NCBI RefSeq assembly: GCF_000003605.2
Contig: NW_003149271.1
Coordinates: forward strand, 487,911 to 508,855
Source: Saccoglossus kowalevskii
Lineage: Eukaryota; Hemichordata; Enteropneusta; Harrimaniidae
DNA length: 20,945 nt
Direction of reading: 5' to 3'
Shown: positions 1 through 11,900 of the stretch, in pieces
How positions within the stretch are numbered: position 1 is the first letter of the stretch
How the letters are laid out: each line of letters begins with the position of its first letter
Notes under the pieces: generated by a model
Database searches by the model: none
What the model was told of the DNA's origin: nothing
What the model saw: only the letters and a program-made list of their open reading frames with translations
Made by a program: the position numbers and the translations under genes

Positions 1-924
1 TTCGCACATGGGAGTCAAAAAGGCTTACCCTATTTTTAAAGAATTGACCGGGAACTTTTTTTTGCGAGGCCTTAAGTAATACTTGTTGTTCATATTACTA
101 CACAACTTGTGTTCTATTTGAATAAATAAATTTATCACCATCTGTGTTCAGTCTATGAAAGTTTACCACAAAATGATGTTAGCAAATTTCAAGATCAAGT
201 ATCATCTTAATACCTCAAATATTTACATTGTCTGCAAATTTTCAAGAAAAAAAAATCTGCTCTTTTGGGACGTACAGATATACTGTAAAACATTTTTATA
301 TAACTACATGCCATTTTAGCGAATTTGACTCAATGCATGAATTAACTGAATCTTAATTTAGCTAAAGTGTCAACAATCTCATTGTGAGAATATACTTTAT
401 TTTGAATCAGCTACATCTTGAATTAGTGAAATTACAGATTAGCGAAATTAGCTGAAATAACATGCTAGCTAAAAAGACACGTTTTACAGTATATTCCTTG
501 GGGTTTCTGATCAGAATGTTTACCTAATTAGATTAATGACCTTATTACCACAGGTGGTTATTTTCTCAATGAGAACAAGTTGACAATGGGAATGAAAGAA
601 TTAAATGTTGTAATGTAAAATTTAATTCTAACATTAAGTTTTAGTAAAAAATAAATTAAGTTTTGATGTGAATAAATTCTTTCTTTAGAGTATGCTCGGC
701 TCTCTTCTAAATTGAAAGTAGTGAAGGTCATTCATTTAACATTGCATATGATTCAATTATGTCTGCATTCTGAATACAGTGCCGTTATTTAGAGATATGA
801 CACAAACATCTTTGCTGAATTTTCCAGGGAGAATCCTGGCAAAATAATGACATACAAGGGCACAGCAGAGGGAGGCCATTTTGAATAAATGAGTCAGGCT
901 GGAAAGACAACACACAACACAGAC
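1..924. other. Downstream intergenic DNA
   Basis: Lies beyond the likely poly(A) site. No coding region with gene-like composition was seen. It contains one small inverted-repeat element (278-494). The rest is unique-looking AT-rich sequence. Confidence 0.6.
278..494. mobile_element. Small inverted-repeat element (MITE-like), ATATACTGTAAAAC ends
   Basis: Perfect 14-bp terminal inverted repeats, ATATACTGTAAAAC at 278-291 and its complement at 481-494, bound 217 bp of AT-rich non-coding DNA with repeated TTAGCGAA-like words. The same terminal sequence bounds another element at 16926-17081, so this is a family. No transposase and no clear target duplication were seen. Confidence 0.6.
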
Positions 925-941
925 TGTATAAAACAAGGTTC

Positions 942-947
942 TTTATT
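942..947 (-). terminator. Candidate polyadenylation signal AATAAA
   Basis: TTTATT on the plus strand reads AATAAA in the gene direction. About 20 nt further downstream the transcribed strand becomes GU-rich (CTGTGTTGTGTGTTGTC, 923-907), the usual downstream element, which places cleavage near 920-932. The combination is better than at the other AATAAA copies at 1226-1231 and 1276-1281. Confidence 0.55.
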
Positions 948-2274
948 GATGACAGAAACGAAATACACTTCTAAAAGTAATCATCACTTTCAGACACAAT
1001 TCTCAACACATCTCAATAAGCCTGGTTTTTATGTACTCATCTCAATTTTAAGTACATTCATACAAGTACAGATTATTCCTTTGGCCATCAGAGGCGCTTC
1101 AAGAGTGAATATTTGCACAGTGCAGCAGAGACTACAATGTATATAAAATCTAAATTGATCAGTTTATATCCCAGAATCCTCTACACACTAAGATGGCAGT
1201 CACATTGAAGCACAAGGAGAAATACTTTATTTTAGCTTGAATTAGCTGGTGCAAATTATTTTTCTTCATTTAGTTTTTATTTACTGTTGTTTTTTCTTTT
1301 CCGATACAATCTTTTAATGGGTAACCATTACAACCTTTGAAAGGACGATATAAGATGAATACATTATAGTTGTTGACCTTGAGTGAAGCACCATGATAAG
1401 GAGGCAACCTCAAATCGGAGTAATAGTTAAATGCTTATACACCCTTCAGAGGTTTCAAACCTTGCAATAAGTTTGCCGACACCGACACTAATGTGTTGAG
1501 ATGAGTTCGTACACAACTACTGTACATCACAAGAAATGTAAACATATTTTTTTTTTTTGTACAACGCTGTACAAAGCTTAATTAAAATTTTCTTCCAAAA
1601 CCATCTTGGAAGTAGCATGTATATATATATATTGGCTTTTTTTGAAAGTATCAAAAACTCTTTTTCTTCCATAAATTGAAGAAAGCAAACACCATTTTGC
1701 TTGTGGATAATAGGGGACAGGCGTACATTTCCTTAAAAAATAGGTATGCAAATAAAAACTATATTATAAAAATTAGAGACGTACACTATAAAACTGACTG
1801 CAGAATTTCTTTTAGCATTTGTACGTATAAGTGCACTTAAAAAAAGCTTACCAATAAACTGTTTAGTAACCATATCTTTTTTGTGGGCTTTTTTTAAGTA
1901 CTTTTTCAATTATTAAAATAAAATCATACTTTTATAAAGCACTTGCATTTAATAACTTAGTGTTTCATCAAGATTGAGGGGAGGGGGTACTCTATGACAT
2001 GACTAAAAGACTTTTGATAATTTGTACATGATTCTGTTCTGATCATATACTAAATTTTCAGCCAATGGCATGCTTTGTTTTAAATCCTCACCTAAAATTA
2101 ATCAATATGCAAATTTGACACCTGGAGTTGCATAATTCAAATTTAACCACCAATCAGAGTTGAGCATTCCATAGTCACATTCATATGAAAGGTTCTAAGT
2201 GTAAAAAATAAGTAAAGGGGCAATATAAATTGGATGCTACTGCCAGTGATGAGGTCTTGTGTGTATATTATTAA

Positions 2275-2282
2275 TATTTACA
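2275..2282 (-). promoter_or_regulatory. Pumilio-type element TGTAAATA in 3' UTR
   Basis: TATTTACA on the plus strand gives UGUAAAUA in the mRNA, an exact match to the Pumilio consensus UGUANAUA. A single site; an 8-mer like this occurs by chance fairly often in AT-rich DNA. Confidence 0.3.
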
Positions 2283-2863
2283 AAAAGAAACATGTGGATC
2301 AAGAGCATTCATTGAGAAGTACTGACAATAATCATAAATCTTATTAGCGATATATCTATTGATCCTCAAGACTCCTTGGATAAGTGTATGCCTGTAAATT
2401 ATTAGTCAGGTCAACAGGTACAAATTAGCATAATTTATCATGGCTGAAATAAAAATGGCATCTTCCATTTCCAGACATGAAATACATAAAAACCCATCTT
2501 TAAAAATGAAGGGTAGAAAACCAATTTTCCCTGTACAGGGGGGCTTATTATTTGACATAGATGTCACAAATAAAAAAATAATCTGGAACCATTTTGTCTC
2601 AGATTTTGAAAAACAAGCTCTCAGATTTAAAATGATCTGAGCGCTCACATATTATCAAAAAAATTGTTCTTAAAATCTATAAATATTCAAATTTTGAAGG
2701 AGGTCAAAGGTGAACTTGCTGCCACGCACATAGAATTTACACATTTGGTGAGACGAAGAAAAAAAGCATTTCTTCATCCCCGTCTACATTTTGTCTACAT
2801 AATAATACTAAGTATATGTCTATACAAGAAATGTTCTTTTTTTGATAAATTTGTCGAGTAGTT

Positions 2864-2965
2864 TCAGCATTCTAACTCAGTTGACGTTATAGCATTAAGA
2901 TCTTTCATTAGTCCTTCAAGGTTTGCCATCTCGGCATTCAAATCTTCTGTACTGAAAGATTTACC
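2864..2965 (-). CDS. NEO1/DCC: Last coding exon: P3 motif and stop codon
   Basis: Encodes the final 33 residues (715-747), [27 protein letters not shown], ending STELEC, with TGA at 2866-2864. [24 protein letters not shown] is an almost canonical P3 motif, the amphipathic helix that mediates receptor self-association and FAK binding in vertebrate DCC. The acceptor is CTATTTGCAG; the exon starts in phase 0. This exon anchors the gene's identity and strand. Confidence 0.97.
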   Translation of the reverse strand, partial: GKSFSTEDLNAEMANLEGLMKDLNAITSTELEC

Positions 2966-5900
2966 CTGCAAATAGAAATCAATACTTAGTGAGATTCGGT
3001 AGCATGATGAAAATAATTTATCTTTATCATGCTGGGGCATTGCTGAATATTTGAGTTTTGAGTCTTGCTTTTACAGTGATTAAACGTACCAGCAGCACAT
3101 ATTTGTCGTTAAATAACAATGAGGCACTTCTGTGATGTCAAAATTATGTACATGGGTGAAAGCAACACATTCCTCATTTACAAAAACAAGCAGCCTCTCA
3201 GCTGTGATAACTCCGCTGTTAGCATTGCACATTTCAATTGAAGATATCATCACAAAATGAACAAATCCGAGAGAGGTCCATCTGTAGTACTTTTATGCAT
3301 AACATCAAATAAAACAGACTTGAGGTTTTTAACCAGAAGTCAAAAATATCACTTTTTACCAAAAATGCCAAAAAATATTTCTTAAAATTAGAGAATTGAA
3401 GATATCATCACGAAAAGAATAAATCTGAGAGAAGTCCACCTAGAGTACCTATATGTATAATATCAAAGCAATCAACTGAGTGCATAATCTATATGAAGTC
3501 ATGTACCACTCAAATACTTACATCCGCACTCAAATCTGAAGGGTCAGTTCCCCGGATTGCAACATCAGGAGCTCTAGGCATATTAACTGCTACTGGCTGC
3601 ATTCTACTTTTAAGAATACCAGGTGAAATAAGTGGTGGCTTTTTATATGGAGTATTAGACATCGAAACTGGACTTTGTTTATCTGGAATGATATTGACAT
3701 ATATTTAGTAAACATAATTAATTCACATCCCACACCATAGAACCACCTTTTGCAATCCATCCAAGATGGCTGCCATTTGCTATAAGATTCTGAAACCAAC
3801 ATATTCTATAGACAATGAATGTATAACCTGAATTAATTCACATCCCACACTATAGGAACTATCTTTCCCATCCATCCAAGATGGCTGCCATTTGCTATAT
3901 ATAAGACTTGGTAACCAACAAACTCTCTATATACCTGGTAATGCATGTATAACCTGAATTAATTCACATCCCACGCCATAGGAACTATTTTTCCAATCCA
4001 TCCAAGATGGCTACCATTTGCTAGAGACAAAAGATCCAGAAAGTCGGTAAATGGAAGGAAGCAGAGTATGCCGCAAAGGAAACCACTTACTGTTGTGTTT
4101 TGGTGGTGGTGCACCTGGGTACTGTGGGGGTGGAGGACCAGGAACACTGAAACTCTTGAGTGGATGCCCACTGGGTCGCGTTGTTGACAATGATGGTGGC
4201 AATGTCTTTGTTCCATCATCCGATGAAATTGTAGTATTGTCGCTATGGTAACCAGCTAAAGAGGCAGAAATAAGTCTAATGAATATATTATGCATTTACT
4301 TAAGAATGCTTGAAATACGGCAATCTGGCCAAGACCTGTCCTCAAACCTGTATTAACAATTGCTACTTAATGCTATATGATTAGCTTAACCATTGATGCT
4401 CAACATCCAAGTGCAGGTGATTAACGGCCCAAACCAGTGACAACCACTACCAACCAGTGGCAACTAGACACAACCAACCACTCCAATCAACTTAAAATGC
4501 AAATAAAACAGTCAAAGGGGTAGAAAACCATTCCCATTACATAGGTTAGGATCATACAAAAATTATATACAAAATAATATTTCGAACTAAAAATATTAAA
4601 GCATGACCATTTCAAGTTTGTCTTTACTTAAATAAAAATTTAAGATTTTCAGAATGGCTGCCCTACAATAAACCCAGGATAAATTTACAATTTTAAAATG
4701 GCAGCAAAGAAAAAGACAATCAAAAAAAAATGGTCAAGCTTTTATTGAATGCAAACAAAACAAATTACCTGAACTTGCCATAAACCCTGCCCTCTCGAGG
4801 GACTGAGACCGAGTCATAGGGTAATTAAACTGGGTCTTCACACGGAATTCTAGGTGGGAACAAAACAAAAACAAAAAAACAAAATAAAAATAAAAATCTC
4901 ATGCCATGCATCATGCAAACTTAACTTAAAATTACAACAGGTGTACTACACTAACGCTAAGGAGGAGTTTTTAAAACTAAGGGAATAAATTAAGCATAAG
5001 GTTGTTTGCAAACTAATCATTACCGCACAGCTAAGCAGCATCATGCAGGCATGCATTAATCTAGAGCGCGAGTGGACATGTTGTGTTTGCTAGTTTCATG
5101 TTTGGTTGTTTTGTTTTTTCGTTTTACCTGTACTAGGGTGTTCTAGTGTTGGATTTCGGTTGACACTGGTAGTAACTGGAGTGTTGAACTGGGTCCTGGG
5201 GTAAGTAGGTCTCAGTGGTGGACTAACGCTGCCATTTGGCAGAGCTTTGGCTGTAGCTATGGCTGGTGAGACAACAGATAACACAAGCAGAACCTTCAAT
5301 ACCCATTTGCTTTTTAATAAAGACAGTTAAGGCAGCATGCTACCATATAGTAAAAGACTCGTAGGTTATACACAAACTGGGCCAAAAAAAATAACTAATG
5401 TAAATTTCATCCATAAAGCTTACTCTTACTTAACAGTTGTCTTTGCACATTAATGAATTTCAGAGTAGCATGGTACCTTAACTGTATGCAGGACAGTGCA
5501 TATCAGACAGACAAAAACAACGGTTAGAGGAGACAGACAGGAGATGGACAGACAGATGGACAGACAGACAGACATAGTGACAGTATATACATTATACGCA
5601 CAGTGCACCTCTAACAGACTGTAGCTAAATATGGTGCATTTCAGCATAAAGTAGACAGATACCACACTGCATGTAGGAATAATAGCGATGTATATGAAAC
5701 AAAGTCATTTATATTTACGACATAGTCCATCCCAAAAAGACAACGAAGACTCCACAATCAAGTTTTAATATTCTTAATATATGGCTATTTAAATAATATT
5801 GTCATAATCTCATTTCTAACATCGTGGCTAGACCAAGACAGTGTTGGTGCTTCAATGATGCTCAATTTTATCAGGGGAATGTTTCAACAAGCATATTACT

Positions 5901-8900
5901 TTTAATTTAACTATATTGTACTGTATTTGCTGTACGTTCAATAGCAATGCATATCAATCAAAAATTGCATTTTTTCTATACTAGATCATTAATTATTTTG
6001 ATAATCCTTGTAATTATGTAAGCATATGTGCTGCTACTCATAATAAACATGATACCATGCATTGTCAGTCCTCCATGGCTTAGCTAATTCAGTAAAAAGA
6101 TATGTCCTGATGAAATTGGTGGCACTCTACATGTACCGGTACAAATCAAATTGTAGTGCTCTCTTAAGGTGAAACAGATCATATCTCTGGTTGTGTGCAT
6201 ATCTAAGTGTGAATTCTACAATCCGTTGATATACTTAGAAAGCAAACAGAGAGAAATAAAGCTTTCAAGACAACAACAGAGGAAACATTCAGCCAGCAAA
6301 GCCAATAACTACAACAAAAGGCAACTATCAACCAAATATGTCAGCTAATGTGTGGGGCACCATTTGGGGAGGGGGGGGGGGCACAATTATATTTTCTAAC
6401 ACATTATTTGCTAAAAAAAAAGTAAATGAAAAGTGTGTCTGAATTCAAAATAATAACCCATATAATAAATTTTAATTTTTTTGGAAATGTGCTCCCAATA
6501 GAAAAAGTATTTTCAGCGAAAGAAAAAAAAAATTCACATATTTTAACATGCAGATTTTATATCTTTATTACCCAGAGCTCGCTGATTACTGATTTGGATG
6601 TTCCCAATAACTCAAATTCATCCTACAGAAATCTTGGCCACCAGAGTGCTTTTTTTTTTTATTGTGCACATAACAGCCACAGGATTGACAGTTTTTTCGC
6701 CTCATCTGATAGGACGTCATCCACCAAACATGATATGCTGCTGGTCACTGACGAAAGAACTATTTTATTTTATTTTATGGGAGGTGACAAAATTTAATGA
6801 TGGCAGGTTTATCATATTCACCAACCATGGTAAATATGATATATCGAAACCTTGTATTTTTGGCCTTAAAATGGCTGCCAATCGGCCATCTTGAATCGGA
6901 TCATGATACAAATGCTGATGTATGTGTAATGTTTGAACTTGATCGGTCCAGGCATGTGAAAAATATGGGTCCAGAACTGCATTCTGTCAGCCATTTTGAA
7001 CCCAATCCGAAAAATAAAATCATGTGCATCAAGGTGCCATTGTGTTCAATATATTTGTCAACTTTAAACAAAATCCATCCACACAATTGAGATGCAGTTC
7101 CAGAATGGTGATAATGATCGATTTTCATGAATTTTTCACCTTAAAATGGCTGTCATTTGGTCATCTTGAATTGGATCATGAAACAAATGCATGTGCACAT
7201 GTCTGGTATAATGTCTAATGCATTATTGTGTTTATGTTTAAACTTGATCAGTGCGGGTATCTGCAAGATACAGGTGGATACAGACAGACGTACAGACAAG
7301 TGGATGCACAGAGGTCAATCCCCTACGCCTGAACGAGGAATAAAAATATCTAATAAGCTACCCAAACATTTACTGCAGCAGTAATATTACAAGGAACTTA
7401 GAAAGTATGAAAGGCCTACTTCTCAGAGAAATCAGACACACACAAGTCACATTGTTTATTTCAATGTCACAGCTGTCTAATAGTTGCACCAGTCAAATTT
7501 TAATTGTTAAAACACCCTGGTCAGTTTATAAACGTCAAAACAAGATAGAATCATTTATCAATATTTCTACTTTAAGGGTCTCTTGATCAGAATGAGGGCA
7601 GTGCAAATTATTGACAGCAAGTTAGAGGTGCTTAACTTACAAAATGGTTTGAGCTATTTCACTTACTTTCCCTTGGTTGTTGTGAATCTACTGGTATCAT
7701 AATGGGCTTTCTTTTCTTTTCTAATGTTTTGTCTTGTGCAGTCAGATCAAGTTCATCATCACCTGTGGCAACAAACGAGATAAAATTGTTAGTGATCTCA
7801 GAAAATAAATTGTCAATACCAAGTTCTTTTACACTGTCATTCAACTCTTCATTATTATATCTGGAGCAAAGACAACAAAAATCTTGTATGGAGGCGTTTG
7901 AATGTGTTTCGACAATGTCAGAACAACAATTTTACGAATGCATTAGAATGCGTTATGGATGCATTTGAAGGATTTATGGACACATGTAAATCTTAATCAC
8001 ATTTGAACTTTTTCAAACACAGATATAAAATATCGTCACTGATCATGCAGACACGAATGTTGTTAAATCTCACAATGACGATACTTGTATAGTTATCATG
8101 AAAAACCGCAGTTGGGGATAACACCAACCACTAATATACGGCCGTTATGATTGTGTACTGCTTTTGTGCATACTTAATGTCTGCGTACTGAAATCTCCTT
8201 TGGAAGTTCATTCATCTGAAATTGTTTCTCGCAATACCAAACTTACCAGTGAAAGAATTTCTTTTTGTTATTGTATCTGACATAGGCGGGTCATCTAGTG
8301 GTTTCATATCGTCCTGGTGACGAGGAATCTGAGTCATTGGTTCCATCATTGGAGTCTTTTCCATTTGTTTTAACTCCATCTGGTCATGGTGGATCCAGAG
8401 ATCCGGTGGTTTTACATCCTTGGCACCAGCTTTCTTAGCGCCACCCTTTGGAGGTGCTTTATATGCACCTTGCCTGGAAAGATGGAAAACACAAGGATAT
8501 TATTACTGGATACCACAGATCAAAAAAAATAAGTACCATTATGCAACACCATCATAGAACTACCTAATATTACTACCCGCAATGAAATAAACCAGCCGAC
8601 GTGAAAACATTAGGGATTTGATGTGTACTCACTTCCTCTTTTTTGCCATATTTTCATCAGCTCGACGTCTGCACACAATTATAGTTACGGTGACTATGGC
8701 AACAAAGGTCACACCAACCACGCATGCAATGATGATATAGAGAATACTCCTGGGTAAGCCTTCTTCGTCATTGCTGGAGGCTGAGCTGGTGGGGCCTTCT
8801 AAAAGGAATTATTAAAGATTACAATATCCAGCTTGATATAATTGACAGCAATTATTATTTATGTATCCCTAGGAAGATCACATTACATAGCGCAACATTC

Positions 8901-11900
8901 AGCAAACACGGTAACCTACACATTTTTTTCCCAGAATTTTTCACTATTTTATGTCAGGAAAGACAAATTTTGCAAATAATACCGTGTCACCATATCGTTG
9001 AATTCAGTGACATTTTTGACAAAATGTTTTCATTAACCGATTTACGGTATTTGTTCATGTGAACTGTCGGCCAGTCTGCACCCTCCCAATGGCATACAGG
9101 TGGGCAGAAATGTGCCATGTAGTCATAAGATATTAAAGACGTGCAGGAAACCTTTTTAATTTCAGTATTTCAAACATTGTTGCCTAGACATGTGGTGGTG
9201 TCTATAGAACACTTATTTAGGGTTTGTATGTGTATCGTAAAGAAGAAAATAATAGCGGTGTCTGTTGCTACAGTTATAAAATTGAATGTCTGTGTTCTGG
9301 GTAACCTAGCAACTCATTATTTTCACAGTAGATCATGATCCAGGTCTAATCCGTGCATGATAGTTGTCAGACATAGACCTTACTAAATTTTACTGCAATG
9401 TGGGCTAGTTTTGACTTAATCGAACCGTGATCAAACCAAACACAGTTCGCCCAGTCATGCAATGTGAACTACCAGTAACTACCCCACAATGCACTGAAAT
9501 TTAGAATTGCGATAAGGTCTATGAACATGCTTAGCAATAAAGTAAAATGATACCACACTGTCGGTCTGTAAACGGCTAAATAACTGACACACCATACAAG
9601 TCATGTCACAATGACAGAGAAAAGTAACAATACAGTTGCAGCAAAGAAAGCAGATGCTCTGAGATATGATTGACATTTAGAAACACAACCCAAAGAGACA
9701 ACTGTTCTCAAAACTAAGACTAGCCAATATACGTAGTGCTTATGAACCAAGGCCAACTTCTTAACTGGATAATTTTTATAATTATAACATAGGTCTTCAA
9801 TGACTGAAATTTCACTTCTTGGCATCCCACCATAGCATCGTGAATGAGGCTTTATAGCGCCCTCATACTAACATTTTGAGAAATCTTCTTGTGTGTAATT
9901 GCGTATGTAAACAGGAGGAATGTAATTCCTTAAGCAATTTTAATTCAGACTGGATAAGAAATTCTCCCAGGGCTACTTGTTTCTTTTCAAGATACATGAT
10001 AACATTGCAAGTTATAAAGTCAAACTATTTTTTCCCCCAGATAAAAGCCCTGTAATAAGTTGACTACACTGTCAAATAGGGAATAAATTCAAGATGGGCT
10101 GACAATCGCGAATAGTGACTAAATTCAGAATTAGCGAAGAAAATGACAATCTGTATATAATAAATTAATAAAAGGACAGTGATGGTATAGCTGACACTCA
10201 CCCCGTCCATTTAGTTTATCACTGTCTTGATGGCTTACAACAGATCCATCATCTAAATACACCAAATACAGAATACAGTTCAGAAATATGCATATTTATC
10301 AATATTTATAGTTAATATAGTTGCTATAACATTATTACCTCACCACACTGAATCTGGTTTAATTTCATAATCTTATTGTCGGCCATGATGTATTTGTGTT
10401 GAAAACAGATGACCTTTCACCTATCCACAATACAAATTAAATGCCAAATACGGCAGATTTGATAGCCACCACGTGAAATTACGTCTAAAAAAAAATCTAG
10501 TGTAGTGAGGTTCAAATCTATCTAGTGTGTTTTTTTTAGATGCAGGGTGGTTTGCAATGCAATAAGTTAGCACACATGCTAGACATTCATTTTGCAATAG
10601 ACTACTAGCAACAAAAGCAATAGGAGAGGGGTGACTAAACTACTGGTTTATTACAGATAAATAGAATGTACTTCAAGTTAAGTTTATAGTAATCTAATCT
10701 ACTACACATTTATAAAAAAAAAAATGACAGCCAAAATAGATGAGTATGTTTGTGTTACCTCACCCACATGACTAGTGTTATTTTAAACTGTAGAGGGCAG
10801 TAGACACTGCATGGCCAGCGCCCTCTGTAGTTGAGAACAGTGCCCTCAATAGTTGAAGATAAACATTTCAAACACAAAAAGTTATTCAGATTTTGAAATG
10901 GACTGACAGTACAAATTGTGGACAAACAAAAAAGAGTGAGAGAAAGACTGCAGGCCAGTAATTATTAAAAGATTTAGAAAGTTTTTGATCAATGTTGGGA
11001 GATTAGGTCAACACAAACAAAGGCATTGTACAGAATTAGATTAGAGTTTTTTTAAGAAAATGTCACATGAGAGTAGTTTAACTGCGCTCTAAATTTATTT
11101 GAACACGTCACTCTCACTATGTGAATTGTAAATAACAGAATAAGTCAGCAGCAGACCAGTGCACCAACTAAGCGACAAATAACACATTTTAATACAAGGA
11201 CACAAACACACATGAGCGAATTGCAAGGCATTGTGGGAAGAGTATATATAGGAATTTCAGTGATTTGTGAATGAAGGCCAAAACTACAGAAATGTGTAAC
11301 AATCTATAAAGTCTCTTGGTTGTTTTTATTTTCTGTGTCTGTGTAATCATCTTTCACTACATCTAGCCCAAATTATTAAGCAAATTTCTTTACTGTAAAG
11401 TGGTTGCTGATGCTACAAAATTTGTGAGACACACAGAGATGATATACACAGATAGCTTTAAATTATGGGGGGGGGGGGGGCACATCGTGTTCAATATGGG
11501 TTCCATACGATGTTTACAATGTGTGTAAAATCTGAACACGCACTGCACAATGACAACCACTGCTTCTTAAATGCAATTACGACCACTTGAGTGTAATTTC
11601 ATGAATCCATACAACAGCATATTGCCGTACTCTACCGCATTAGCGCCCAGGGTCCTCAACTCAGAAAATCAGGATTTTTTAGGGGTGGGCGCTTACACGA
11701 GCACCCCCCTTGGAAAAGAGTGCAAATGACAATTTTAATGGTCAAATATACACAGAATTTATTACAATATTAATTAGGTACCACCAACATTTTTGAGATT
11801 AAAAATACGTGGAGGGTGGGCGGTCGAGTATGGTATTATAAAAGTTGCATAGCACAGGCTCATGAATATCACACTTTGTAGCAACAAGCTTTCTAATTGA

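Larger units (their letters stand above)
925..2863 (-). other. Probable 3' UTR
   Basis: The stretch from the stop to a likely poly(A) site near 925 has no long open frame, is AT-rich and shows no convincing splice acceptor. The length of about 1.9 kb is inferred from the AATAAA at 947-942; two further AATAAA motifs at 1231-1226 and 1281-1276 could give slightly shorter forms. A Pumilio-type element lies inside. A poly-T/poly-A patchwork and a TA run (1620-1631) are the only simple repeats. Confidence 0.6.
5263..7666 (-). other. Large intron between cytoplasmic exons
   Basis: 2404 bp. It holds a GACA-rich simple repeat (5531-5574), a G-run (6371-6381) and a diverged tandem element (6575-7346). 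Open frames in it have no gene-like splice context. Confidence 0.85.

Noticed and set aside
4011-4090. Extension of the P2 exon's open frame beyond 4091
   Set aside because: The frame stays open, but GTAAGT at 4090-4085 is a consensus donor, the phase joins the next exon, and the extension runs into the tandem repeat.
5531-5574. Protein-coding Ser/Cys-rich repeat on the minus strand
   Set aside because: It is a GACA simple repeat inside an intron.
6426-6797. Open frame of 123 codons on the plus strand
   Set aside because: It lies across AT-rich intron and the 5' part of a repeat element, has homopolymer-driven Phe/Lys/Asn composition and overlaps other frames; no domain or splice context.
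8979-9050. Small foldback with ATACCGT/ACGGTAT ends
   Set aside because: Only 7 bp pair and nothing else in the stretch supports an element.
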